Part shown: positions 25,014 through 33,815 of the stretch, one piece after another
Layout: every line of letters starts with the position of its first letter
Position numbering within the stretch: the stretch's first letter is position 1
Assembly (NCBI GenBank): GCA_934486825.1
Contig: CAKSQF010000010.1
Span: forward strand, 1 to 64,000
DNA length: 64,000 nt
Reading direction: 5' to 3'
DNA from: an uncultured Eubacteriales bacterium
GTDB lineage: Bacteria > Bacillota > Clostridia > Oscillospirales > CAG-272
Translations under genes and position numbers: made by a program
The notes under the pieces: model-generated
Database searches by the model: none
Told to the model about the DNA's origin: nothing
What the model saw: the letters and a program-made list of their open reading frames with translations, nothing else

Positions 25014-25787
25014 ATGAAAAAAATGTCATTCATTGCGGCAACGGTTACGGCATGTATGTTGTTCGGTCAGACCTCGCTTGCCGCATCGGATACACCGTAC
25101 AACTGGTACTGTAAGAATAACGATCAGCATACTCAGCCTGTCCTTGACGGGTCAATGCGATTCATAGAAAAATATGACGGATATTATCTGAATAAAAAAG
25201 TCAGGGACAGCGATAAAGTCATATATCTGACATTTGACGCCGGATATACAAACGGGAATGTCGAAAAAGTCCTTGACGCACTTAAAAAGCATGATGCCAA
25301 AGGCGCATTCTTTATACTTGATAATCTGATAATACGCAATCCGGAGCTTGTCGGCAGAATGGTAAACGAAGGCCACCTTGTCTGTAACCATACAAAAAAT
25401 CATCCAGATATGACGAAAATAAAAGACAGAAAAGCCTTCGAAAATCAGCTCACATCTCTTGCGGATGATTTCGAAAAGCTGACCGGAAAGCAGATGCCCA
25501 AAATATACCGTCCGCCCGAAGGACGGTTTTCCGAGGACAATCTCAGACTTGCAAAGGAACTCGGATATAAGACCGTATTCTGGTCATTTGCTTATGCGGA
25601 TTGGGATAATAACAGACAGCCGGACAGAAATTCGGCATTGAAAAAAATCCTTGCCCACACTCATAACGGCGAGATCATGCTCCTTCACCCGACTTCGGCT
25701 ACAAATGCGGCTATTCTTGATGAGCTTCTTACAAATCTTGAAAGAGAAGGTTATCGCTTCGGCAGCCTTACGGAGCTTTGGTCATGA
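25014..25787 (+). CDS. pdaA: PdaA-like polysaccharide deacetylase
   Basis: A 257-residue secreted NodB-domain deacetylase with a signal peptide (MKKMSFIAATVTACMLF..., cleavage near TSLAA). The catalytic start is YLTFDAG (Asp), then NHTKNHPDM for metal binding, RPPEGRF and the C-terminal HPTSAT histidine. YNWYCKNN and the TFDAGYTN variant match PdaA, which removes N-acetyl from muramic acid so that the delta-lactam of spore cortex can form. ATG 25014 is chosen because the signal peptide begins there, after AGGAAAGGA. It is translationally coupled to the next deacetylase. Confidence 0.88.
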   Translation: MKKMSFIAATVTACMLFGQTSLAASDTPYNWYCKNNDQHTQPVLDGSMRFIEKYDGYYLNKKVRDSDKVIYLTFDAGYTNGNVEKVLDALKKHDAKGAFFILDNLIIRNPELVGRMVNEGHLVCNHTKNHPDMTKIKDRKAFENQLTSLADDFEKLTGKQMPKIYRPPEGRFSEDNLRLAKELGYKTVFWSFAYADWDNNRQPDRNSALKKILAHTHNGEIMLLHPTSATNAAILDELLTNLEREGYRFGSLTELWS

Positions 25788-26440
25788 AAAGATATATCGC
25801 ATTTTTTTCCGCTGTTTTGTTTCTGCTCCCGACAGTCTTGCCATGCTTTGCAAATGAGTGCGGCAAGGATGCCAAATGGCAGATAGCATTGACATTTGAC
25901 GACGGTCCGTCGGAAAAATACACCGGGAGAATATTGGATCTGCTGAAAAAGTACAATGTAAGGGCAACATTTTTCCTGGTCGGTACAAATGTGTGTATGG
26001 CTCCGGATATAGTGAAGAGGGAGAGCAGAGAAGGACATGAACTCGGAAACCATACGTTTACTCATCCGCATATGAAAACGCAGACAAGACCTTCGCTTGA
26101 ATATGAGCTGAATCTGACCTCCGATGTCATATACAGGGTTTGCGGAAAACACCCGACGCTGTTCCGCCCTCCGGAAGGAATCCTGTCCGATGCCGTTCTT
26201 TCGGCTTCGGACAGCCTCGGGTACAGACGTGTGCTGTGGACGATAGATACTATGGACTGGGCACACAGATCTGCCGATGAGATAGTAAAAAATGTGCTGA
26301 AAAATGCCGGAAACGGCTCAATAATACTGATGCATGATTATATCGTAGGTGAGAGTCATACGGAGGATGCACTTGAAATAATTATTCCCGAGCTGCTCGG
26401 GAGAGGGTTTGAATTTGTTACCGTTTCGGAGCTGAAATAA
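25784..26440 (+). CDS. Second secreted polysaccharide deacetylase (NodB domain)
   Basis: A 218-residue protein with a signal peptide (MKRYIAFFSAVLFLLPTVLP) and a complete NodB domain: ALTFDDGPS, NHTFTHPHM, FRPPEGI, VLWTIDTMDW and ILMHDY. All catalytic and metal ligands are present. The ATG overlaps the stop of the pdaA-like gene (ATGA). It is not a simple copy: similarity is limited to the domain motifs. The likely substrate is peptidoglycan GlcNAc or MurNAc in the same cortex or wall process. Confidence 0.9.
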   Translation: MKRYIAFFSAVLFLLPTVLPCFANECGKDAKWQIALTFDDGPSEKYTGRILDLLKKYNVRATFFLVGTNVCMAPDIVKRESREGHELGNHTFTHPHMKTQTRPSLEYELNLTSDVIYRVCGKHPTLFRPPEGILSDAVLSASDSLGYRRVLWTIDTMDWAHRSADEIVKNVLKNAGNGSIILMHDYIVGESHTEDALEIIIPELLGRGFEFVTVSELK

Positions 26441-26490
26441 ATATACGGACTGCGGCTTTGAATATTGCAAAGCCGCAGTTTTCCGTATAT
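26441..26490 (+). terminator. Terminator after the deacetylase pair
   Basis: ATATACGGA and CTGCGGCTTTG pair with GCAAAGCCGCAG and TCCGTATAT around a short loop. The long stem has only a short T-run inside it (GTTTTCC). Confidence 0.75.
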
Positions 26491-26536
26491 AAACGGTCAG
26501 ATCGGTTAAACTGTGTCAAAAGGGGTTGATATTCTA

Positions 26537-28444
26537 ATGGACTATAAGCAAATTGCCGCCGAAATAATAAAAAATGTCGGCGGCAGGTCAAATATCATAT
26601 CGGCAACTCATTGCATGACGAGGCTCCGACTGGTGCTTGCCGATGAGAGACGTGCCGATGATGATGCGGTCGGCAGAATAAACGGAGTGCTCAGCGTGAT
26701 AAAGCAGGGCGGTCAGTATCAGATAGTTATCGGCAATACCGTACCGAAGGTCTACCGCGAAATCATTGCGATGGGTGTGCCTGCGGAGAGATCGGACCGA
26801 CGCGACGATGACGGAAAATCAGGCGAAAAGAAGGAAAAACAGGGCTTTTTCAACAGACTGTTCGGATTCGTTGCCGGATCGATGACTCCGCTTCTGCCGG
26901 CAATGCTCGGCGGAGGTATGGTCAAGGTCGTTCTGACCTTGCTTACGACTTTCGGAGCAATCGACGAAGGCTCGACAACTTACGGTATTCTTTATCTGAT
27001 AGGTGATGCGTTTTTCTATTTTCTTCCGATAATGCTTGCCGCCTCCGTCGCAAAAAGAATAGGGAGCAGCCAGATGCTCGCAATGCTTGTCGCGGCAGTG
27101 CTCCTGCACCCGAATCTTACTGCGCTGTTCGGCGCGGGCAAGGTCACTTTTTTCGGAATCCCGGTGACATCGGTAAGCTATGCTTCGTCGGTGCTCCCGA
27201 TATATCTTATGATACCTCTGATGAAGTATATCGAAATTTTTGCCGATAAAATAACGCCGGATATAATAAAAGTGTTCGCCAAACCGCTTATTGTTGTGGC
27301 AATATCGGCACCGCTTGCTCTTATTGTCATCGGACCGATCGGTGCCATCGCCGGACAGTGGCTTGCCGACGGAGTCAATTACCTTTACTCGCGCGCCGGC
27401 TGGCTCACAATAATGCTGCTTTCGGCGTTTATGCCGTTTATAATTATGACTGGAATGCATTATGCGCTGATACCGATTGCTACGATAAGTCTTGCGTCCA
27501 TCGGTTTTGATCCGATACTGACGACCACAATGTTCTGCTCAAATCTTGCACAGGGCGGCGCGGCAATGGCTGTTGCACTCAAATCCAAGGATAAGAGTAT
27601 GAAGCAGGTTGCGCTCGGATCGGGGGTGTCCGCAATGATCGCCGGCGTTACCGAACCGGCATTGTACGGCGTTAATATGAAGCTGAAAACGCCGTTGATT
27701 GCCGCTTGTATAGCCTCGGGAATCGCCGGACTGTATGCCGGATTTACAAAGGTCGTGGCGTATACTCTCGGAGGATCTCCGTCGGTTATATCCCTTATTA
27801 CGATGATTGGCGGCGGAAGCTACCGCACGCTTATCAACGGAATAATTACAATGGTGATCGTGCTTGTGCTTTCGTTTTCACTTACGCTTGTCCTTTATAA
27901 AAACGATAAGGACACGAAAAAAGCCGAAAAATCTGTTGAAAATGAGATTGCATCGCAGAAATCACATGAGGTGACATCGGCAGACGAAACGACGGTCTGC
28001 GCACCTGTGTCGGGTAAAATTCTTCCGCTTTCCGAGGTAAAGGATGTAACCTTTGCATCGGGCGTTCTCGGAAGAGGATGCGCAATCATTCCTTCCGAAG
28101 GGAAGGTGTACGCTCCGTTTGACGGCAATGTCGAAACCATATTTGACACGGGTCATGCCGTTTCGCTGACAGGTCCCGGCGGAGTGGAGCTGCTTATTCA
28201 TGTGGGCAGGGATACCGTCAGTCTCGGGGGCAAATATTTTACCGCATATTGCAAAAGCGGAGACGATGTAAAAAAAGGGGACCTCCTTATTGCCTTTGAA
28301 GCCGACAAAATATCGTCGGAGGGACTTGACTGTACAACTCCGGTAGTCGTTACAAATTCGGATATGTATGAAAGCGTCGGTATAATAGCCGACGGAAATA
28401 TCAGAGCGGGCGATAAAATTCTCTCGCTCAAAAGAAAAAAATAA
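26537..28444 (+). CDS. Beta-glucoside-type PTS transporter, EIIBCA
   Basis: A 635-residue three-domain phosphotransferase permease. The EIIB domain (residues 1-90) has the phosphocysteine in ATHCMTRLRLVL. The EIIC domain (about 110-460) has ten or so membrane segments and the family GVTEPALYGV motif. The EIIA domain (about 490-635) has the phosphohistidine in LLIHVGRDTV. It imports and phosphorylates a beta-glucoside; with the GH1 enzyme 18 bases downstream it forms a complete uptake-and-cleavage pair. ATG 26537 has AGGGG upstream. No obvious antiterminator (LicT/BglG) gene lies nearby. Confidence 0.93.
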   Translation: MDYKQIAAEIIKNVGGRSNIISATHCMTRLRLVLADERRADDDAVGRINGVLSVIKQGGQYQIVIGNTVPKVYREIIAMGVPAERSDRRDDDGKSGEKKEKQGFFNRLFGFVAGSMTPLLPAMLGGGMVKVVLTLLTTFGAIDEGSTTYGILYLIGDAFFYFLPIMLAASVAKRIGSSQMLAMLVAAVLLHPNLTALFGAGKVTFFGIPVTSVSYASSVLPIYLMIPLMKYIEIFADKITPDIIKVFAKPLIVVAISAPLALIVIGPIGAIAGQWLADGVNYLYSRAGWLTIMLLSAFMPFIIMTGMHYALIPIATISLASIGFDPILTTTMFCSNLAQGGAAMAVALKSKDKSMKQVALGSGVSAMIAGVTEPALYGVNMKLKTPLIAACIASGIAGLYAGFTKVVAYTLGGSPSVISLITMIGGGSYRTLINGIITMVIVLVLSFSLTLVLYKNDKDTKKAEKSVENEIASQKSHEVTSADETTVCAPVSGKILPLSEVKDVTFASGVLGRGCAIIPSEGKVYAPFDGNVETIFDTGHAVSLTGPGGVELLIHVGRDTVSLGGKYFTAYCKSGDDVKKGDLLIAFEADKISSEGLDCTTPVVVTNSDMYESVGIIADGNIRAGDKILSLKRKK

Positions 28445-28462
28445 AAGGAAGGGTTGACTTTT

Positions 28463-29908
28463 ATGACAGATAAAAAATTTTTGTGGGGCGGGGCAGTGTC
28501 TGCCGCTCAGTGCGAGGGGGCATGGAATGAAGGCGGTAAAGGAGAATCAATAATGGATCACTATACCGGCGGCGGAAAAAGAAGAGTCGTCGATAATCCC
28601 GGTGAAAATGATTTTCTCCCGAGCCATAAGGGTACTGATTTCTACCATCATTTCCGTGAGGATATAGAAATGCTCGCAAAGGCAGGGATAAAAGCATTCC
28701 GTATGTCAATTGCGTGGAGCCGTATTTTCCCACGCGGTGACGAATCCGAACCGAACGAAGAGGGACTTGCGTTTTATGATGATGTAATCGATTGTCTCCG
28801 CTCTCACGGTATGGAACCGATTCTGACGATATCTCATTATGAGCTTCCGTGGGTGCTCTCAAAGGATTACGGCGGTTGGCAGAACAGACAGCTTATCGAG
28901 TTTTTCGTGCGCTTTGCCCGTAGCCTTTTCATGCGCTACAAGGAAAAGGTAAAATATTTTATGACATTTAATGAGATAAACAGCATGTCCGACAAATTCG
29001 GCGCTTATATCAACGGCGGAATGATCCTTGATGATAAGCAGAACAGCGACAGCCTGCGGATGCAGGCGCTTCATCATATGCTTGTTGCTTCCGCTGCCGC
29101 AATAAAGCTCGGAAGAGAAATAAATCGCGATTTCAGCTTCGGATGTATGCTCATATATGTGCCGTTCTACCCGGCAACCTCCGATCCCGTTGACGTACTT
29201 GCCGCAGATGAGATGCAAAAGTTTTCGACCTATATCGCAGGGGATGTCCACGTTTTCGGACATTATCCCGGATGGGTGGCACCGATGCTCGCCAAAAAAG
29301 GGGTAAAGCTCGGTATCACACCCGATGATGAAAAAATACTGGCAGACGGCAGAGTCGATTTCGTATCATTTTCTTATTATATGTCGTCGTGCATAAGCGC
29401 GTCAGCGCCCGAGCAAAAGGCGGAAGGGAATATTGTAACAGGTGTTCTGAACCCATATCTGAAAAAAAGCGAGTGGGGTTGGCAGATTGATCCGGTAGGA
29501 CTCAGAATAGCGCTTCATCGACTGTATGAAAGATATCATCTCCCGCTTTTTATATCCGAAAACGGGTTCGGTGCAAAGGATGTCGTGAGCGATGACGGAA
29601 AGATCCATGATTCTTATCGTATAGAATACCTTTCGGCTCATATAAAGCAGATGCTTGAAGCAATGGACGAAGGAGTCGATGTTTTCGGCTATACGATGTG
29701 GGCGCCGATCGACCTTGTGAGCGCATCGGGCGGCGAATATTCAAAAAGGTACGGACTGCTGTATGTCGATTGCGATAACGAGGGAAACGGAAGTATGAAA
29801 CGTATTCCCAAAGACAGTTATTACTGGTTTGCCGATGTTATTAGATCGGGCGGCATGAACCTGATGAGTAAGTGTGACGGAGATGTTTGCCCGCTTGACG
29901 ATGAATAA
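28463..29908 (+). CDS. 6-phospho-beta-glucosidase, GH1
   Basis: A 481-residue glycoside hydrolase family 1 enzyme that cleaves the phosphorylated beta-glucoside delivered by the PTS. Motifs: FLWGGAVSAAQCEGAW at the N-terminus, FRMSIAWSRIFPRG, the acid/base glutamate in MTFNEINSM, the nucleophile in FISENGFGAKD, and GYTMWAPIDLVS plus KRYGLLYVDCDN near the end. ATG 28463 has AAGGAAGGG upstream; the TTG at 28454 is less likely. The stop lies one base from the stop of the convergent regulator gene. Confidence 0.95.
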   Translation: MTDKKFLWGGAVSAAQCEGAWNEGGKGESIMDHYTGGGKRRVVDNPGENDFLPSHKGTDFYHHFREDIEMLAKAGIKAFRMSIAWSRIFPRGDESEPNEEGLAFYDDVIDCLRSHGMEPILTISHYELPWVLSKDYGGWQNRQLIEFFVRFARSLFMRYKEKVKYFMTFNEINSMSDKFGAYINGGMILDDKQNSDSLRMQALHHMLVASAAAIKLGREINRDFSFGCMLIYVPFYPATSDPVDVLAADEMQKFSTYIAGDVHVFGHYPGWVAPMLAKKGVKLGITPDDEKILADGRVDFVSFSYYMSSCISASAPEQKAEGNIVTGVLNPYLKKSEWGWQIDPVGLRIALHRLYERYHLPLFISENGFGAKDVVSDDGKIHDSYRIEYLSAHIKQMLEAMDEGVDVFGYTMWAPIDLVSASGGEYSKRYGLLYVDCDNEGNGSMKRIPKDSYYWFADVIRSGGMNLMSKCDGDVCPLDDE

Positions 29909-29909
29909 A

Positions 29910-30806
29910 TCAGTTTTTCAGTCCGAAGCTGTCAAAAAGCTCGCTCTTCTTCCGTGAGTATTCGTATGCATTTTTGTAATCACCGAGCTGTTTGCATACC
30001 GATTCGAGATCCCTGTAAATGCAGAACCTGAAAACGGCATCCGCGGATTCGCCGTCAAAGCGTGAAACAAGTTCGGAAAGCAGGGAAAATCCGCGCTGAT
30101 AATTGCCTGCCGATACCGAAAGTCTCGCACTTATATGTGTGCGGTAGAGCGGATTTTCAAGCTTTATCGAATCGTATGTGCGGGTAGCTGTCTCATAGCT
30201 GCAGTTCTCCGTAATTTTGAGCAACTGCATGTATGTTGTAAGCTCGTGGATTTTCGTGTAATTTCCGCCCGCCGATACGGTTATGTCGGGAACACGGTCG
30301 GCGGAAATCGATGCTATGATATCCGAATATATTTTTGCGGTTTCGATTATGTGTGCCGAATGATATACGGTTTTGGAAGCAAGGCTCTCCGCTATGCGGA
30401 GTGCCTTGCGTGCACCTTCAAGTCTGCCCGCTTTGTAATTGGAAATGCCGATTTGCAGATGACAGTCGGCAAGGATAAGATTGATTTCGTCATCCCCTTC
30501 AATGTCCGGAAGACTTCGGCAGAGCGACGCACATTTCTGCCACTGACCGGTGTCGAACAGCTTTTTTATCTGCGGCATGCAACTTATTTTGAGGTAGTCG
30601 GTCAGACTGCCCTGTTTGCCGATAAGGTATCCCATCGGCACATCAAGTATGTCCGAAATATATTCGAGCGTTGAAATTGACGGACTTGCTTTGCCCGATT
30701 CGATCTGGGACAGCATGTTCCTTGTAATGAAATTGCCGCATAATTCGCTTTGGGTGAGTCCCCTGGCAATTCTCAGTTCCTTTATTTTTTTTCCTGCATC
30801 TGTCAT
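29910..30806 (-). CDS. XRE-family regulator with TPR-like C-terminus
   Basis: A 298-residue protein. Residues 1-65 form a helix-turn-helix (GKKIKELRIARGLTQSEL, TRNMLSQIESGKASPSISTLEYI). The remainder is helical with tetratricopeptide-like repeats (WQKCASLCRSL, ISNYKAGRLEGARKALRIAESL, KNAYEYSRKKSEL), as in peptide-sensing RRNPP regulators and other XRE-TPR proteins. ATG 30806 is chosen because the HTH starts directly after it. It converges on the glucosidase gene and diverges from the ABC operon 31023-36866. Either could be a target; no peptide gene is visible. Confidence 0.85.
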   Translation of the reverse strand: MTDAGKKIKELRIARGLTQSELCGNFITRNMLSQIESGKASPSISTLEYISDILDVPMGYLIGKQGSLTDYLKISCMPQIKKLFDTGQWQKCASLCRSLPDIEGDDEINLILADCHLQIGISNYKAGRLEGARKALRIAESLASKTVYHSAHIIETAKIYSDIIASISADRVPDITVSAGGNYTKIHELTTYMQLLKITENCSYETATRTYDSIKLENPLYRTHISARLSVSAGNYQRGFSLLSELVSRFDGESADAVFRFCIYRDLESVCKQLGDYKNAYEYSRKKSELFDSFGLKN

Positions 30807-30957
30807 ACGCGCTCTCACTTTCGGGGAAAAGGTTAATGATTTGTCTGAAAAAATGTGTGCGACACAAGTGTGCGGATGTGTCACTTAAATCTTTCTTGCA
30901 TATTGTAACATTTTTTTTTGCTTATTTCAATAATTATCACAAAATAAAAAATGATAT

Positions 30958-30986
30958 TTGACAAAAATCCGACGATATGCTATAAT
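30958..30986 (+). promoter_or_regulatory. Consensus sigma-A promoter of the ABC-DUF1854 operon
   Basis: A perfect TTGACA (30958-30963), a 17-base spacer and a perfect TATAAT (30981-30986), 37 bases before ATG 31023. It is the strongest promoter match in the window. Confidence 0.9.
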
Positions 30987-31022
30987 TGCAATGAAAAAGA
31001 GTGTTTGAAAGGACGTGAATCA

Positions 31023-33242
31023 ATGGTCGGCGGATTTGTCTCAAGGGAAGAGGTTTCGGCTGCTCTTGCCGGCATCGGAATTGATCTCGACAGCTCGGCG
31101 GCGTGGATGATAACCGACAGGGATGAGCGGTTGTCTCCCGGACGGCTGATCGTTCTGCTGATGCGGGATTCGGTCAGGGCAGTGACTTTTCCGGGATGTC
31201 TTCCGGTTTTCGAAGAGAAGCTCGATCTGATCGAAGGGCTGTCGCTCGAAGAAGAAGTATCCGGCTGTCGGCTTGTCTGCACTGTCGGCGGGTCCGTAAA
31301 GATCGTTGCCTCCATGTCCTATACGTATAAGGATGATGCTTTTCGTCTCGTTGAGGTATTTGAAAAGATAAAAGGCGGTCAGACATATGTAAGAAATGAG
31401 CCCGAGTTCAGATTCTGCAAAAGATGCGGAATGCATTATCCGGAAAAGGGGCGCGATTTCTGCCCGAACTGTCTCGAAAACGGCAGGGTTCTGAAACGGA
31501 TGTCTGTTTTCTTCAAAAAATACATACCGCAGATGGTCATTACTCTTCTTTTACTGATTCTGACAAGTGCAGTTTCCGTAATTGCCCCCTATCTGAGATC
31601 CGGCTTTTACTATGATGAGGTTCTTTCGGCTGACGGAAGCTTCTACGGGAAAATTGTTTTTGTACTGACTCTTATAATCTCACTGAGGCTTGTAAGAATC
31701 GCGATTGAAATTGTTTCGCAGATCGTGAACAGCAGAATATCGGCAAAGCTCTGCTATGATATGAAAAAGACAATTTTCCATTCGATAGAACAGCTTTCTG
31801 TCTCGTTTTTCTCGGCAAGATCCACAGGCGGACTTATGAATCAGGTGAACAGTGACGCCGAACGGATATACTGGTTCTTTACCGACGGAGTTCCGGTTCT
31901 TGTGATAAATATCGTCCAGTTTGTTGCGGTGCTTTGCGTAATGCTTTCAATAAATCCGCTTTTGACCGTTCTTTCTGTTCTGCTGTTTCCGCTTGCTCTT
32001 TTTTTGGTCGGAAAGGTGTATAACCGCAACCGCAATCTCAGGGCGAAGCGCTATTCCGGAGAACGGGCGATGAGCGGGATGCTTTCCGATTTTCTTTCCG
32101 GAATAAGGGTTGTAAAATCCTTTGCCGGAGAGAGACGTGAATTTCTTCGGTTTTGCTCATACAACAAAAGGCTTGCAAAGGCAAGTAAAAATTCATCGGT
32201 TTTTTCCGCGATTGCTTTTCCGGTTCTGAATCTGATAATCTATACGGGCGTCATAATAGTGTGGGCAGTCGGCGGTTGGATGGTTATAAACGACAGCTTC
32301 GGTATGACATACGGACTCCTTCTTACGTTTGTCGCATATATTTCCATGATCTATGAGCCGGTGTATTCCGTAATAGATCTTTCCCAGAATGCATCCGAAA
32401 GTATGAATGCGATGAGTCGGCTGCTTGAAATTCTTGATGCAAAGCCGGATGTGTGTCAGTCCGATCATCCGATCGGGCTTGATAACTGCAAAGGCTCGGT
32501 TTCTTTCAGAAATGTCAAGTTTTCTTATGTCAGAAACCGTACTGTTATTGACGGTATTTCGTTCAATATAGCGGCAGGAGAAAACATAGGTATAGTCGGT
32601 CATACCGGAGCGGGTAAATCGACAATTGCCAACCTGCTTATTCGCCTGTATGATGTCGATGACGGAGAGATTCTCATTGACGGTATAAACGTGAAGGATA
32701 TATCTTTTTCGGATCTGCACAGAAATATTGCAATAGTGTCGCAGGAGACATACCTTTTTGCGGGCACGATACTTGAAAATATCCGCTACTCATGCCCGGA
32801 AGCGACGAATACGCGCGTTGTCGCGGCAGCGAAAGCGGCGGGTGCCCATGATTTTATATCGATGCTTCCGGACGGATACGAAACAAAGATAGGTCAGGGA
32901 TATAAAGAGCTTTCCGGCGGAGAAAGACAGAGAATATCAATAGCCCGTGCGCTTTTGCGCGATCCGAAAATTCTTATCCTTGATGAAGCGACTGCCGCAA
33001 TGGATACCAAAACCGAGCAAACGATTCAGAAAACACTTGACAGACTGTCAAAGGGGCGGACGACGATAACTATTGCACATAGGCTGTCAACTCTGAAAAA
33101 TGCCGATCGGCTGTTCGTAATAAAGGACAGAAAAATATGCGAAAGCGGCAAGCCTGCCGAGCTTATAGCAAAAAAGGGCGTTTACTGGAGACTGTATACA
33201 CTTCAGCTTGAGGCACTGCGTGATGCGGGAATTGTGGAATAA
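31023..33242 (+). CDS. ABC exporter (permease-ATPase) with N-terminal zinc-ribbon extension
   Basis: 739 residues. An N-terminal soluble domain of about 130 residues is followed by a zinc ribbon CKRCGMHYPEKGRDFCPNC, then six membrane segments (about 160-440) and an ATPase with GHTGAGKST, LSGGERQR and ILILDEAT. It is a type IV-fold ABC half-transporter. ATG 31023 is preferred because the promoter lies just upstream and AAAGGA precedes it by ten bases. With the second exporter at 33816 it probably forms a heterodimer. The DUF1854 partner encoded between them is known from exporter pairs of this class, including one linked to cyanophycin metabolism; the substrate here is unknown. Confidence 0.88.
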   Translation: MVGGFVSREEVSAALAGIGIDLDSSAAWMITDRDERLSPGRLIVLLMRDSVRAVTFPGCLPVFEEKLDLIEGLSLEEEVSGCRLVCTVGGSVKIVASMSYTYKDDAFRLVEVFEKIKGGQTYVRNEPEFRFCKRCGMHYPEKGRDFCPNCLENGRVLKRMSVFFKKYIPQMVITLLLLILTSAVSVIAPYLRSGFYYDEVLSADGSFYGKIVFVLTLIISLRLVRIAIEIVSQIVNSRISAKLCYDMKKTIFHSIEQLSVSFFSARSTGGLMNQVNSDAERIYWFFTDGVPVLVINIVQFVAVLCVMLSINPLLTVLSVLLFPLALFLVGKVYNRNRNLRAKRYSGERAMSGMLSDFLSGIRVVKSFAGERREFLRFCSYNKRLAKASKNSSVFSAIAFPVLNLIIYTGVIIVWAVGGWMVINDSFGMTYGLLLTFVAYISMIYEPVYSVIDLSQNASESMNAMSRLLEILDAKPDVCQSDHPIGLDNCKGSVSFRNVKFSYVRNRTVIDGISFNIAAGENIGIVGHTGAGKSTIANLLIRLYDVDDGEILIDGINVKDISFSDLHRNIAIVSQETYLFAGTILENIRYSCPEATNTRVVAAAKAAGAHDFISMLPDGYETKIGQGYKELSGGERQRISIARALLRDPKILILDEATAAMDTKTEQTIQKTLDRLSKGRTTITIAHRLSTLKNADRLFVIKDRKICESGKPAELIAKKGVYWRLYTLQLEALRDAGIVE

Positions 33243-33260
33243 AGAAAGGAAAATGTACCG

Positions 33261-33779
33261 ATGGTTGCTGATAATGATTTGAAAATCGCATTTCTCAGCG
33301 GGAAAAATGCGTCTTTTTTCAGGAGCGGAGATTTTATTGGTGTAAGAACAAACCTGCCCGACAGCGTCGGGAAAATTGATCTTGCAAGGGTGCATCTGCA
33401 TCGGATGTTTCCGTTCTCGGAGCCGTGGACAAATATTTCGGTTCAGGATGACGACGGAAACGAGGTGGGGTATATATCAAATATTGCGGATTTTTCGCCC
33501 GATACGGCGAAAATGCTTCGCGATGAATTGGAAAGAAGCTACTTTGTTCCGAAAATAAAGTCGATCATATCTCTGAAGGAAAGATTCGGTTTTTCGACGT
33601 GGAAGGTAACAACCGATGTCGGTGATATGGATTTTACACTGCGTGATACATACAGATCAATGGTTTTTATCGGTGAGAACAGGATATTTCTTACCGATTC
33701 TGACGGAAACAGATACGAAATACCCGATGTCGGCAAGCTTGACGGCGGGTCGTATAAGAAGATCGAACTCTATCTTTGA
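33261..33779 (+). CDS. DUF1854 domain protein
   Basis: A 172-residue soluble protein covering the DUF1854 domain: VHLHRMFPFSEPWTNISVQDDDGNEVGYI and SIISLKERFGFSTWKVTTDVGDMDFTLRD, ending in a run of short strands (NRIFLTDSDGNRYEIPDV). DUF1854 proteins accompany ABC exporters and their function is not established. The gene is 18 bases after the first exporter and 36 before the second. Confidence 0.85.
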   Translation: MVADNDLKIAFLSGKNASFFRSGDFIGVRTNLPDSVGKIDLARVHLHRMFPFSEPWTNISVQDDDGNEVGYISNIADFSPDTAKMLRDELERSYFVPKIKSIISLKERFGFSTWKVTTDVGDMDFTLRDTYRSMVFIGENRIFLTDSDGNRYEIPDVGKLDGGSYKKIELYL

Positions 33780-33815
33780 GTCTTATTCTGCCTGTGAAGG
33801 AAGGTGCCGAAGCTG

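Noticed and set aside
26491..26536. LicT/BglG-type antiterminator target before the PTS gene
   Set aside because: The 46 bases between the terminator and the ATG are too short and show no RAT-like paired sequence; regulation is more likely by the XRE-TPR protein or elsewhere.
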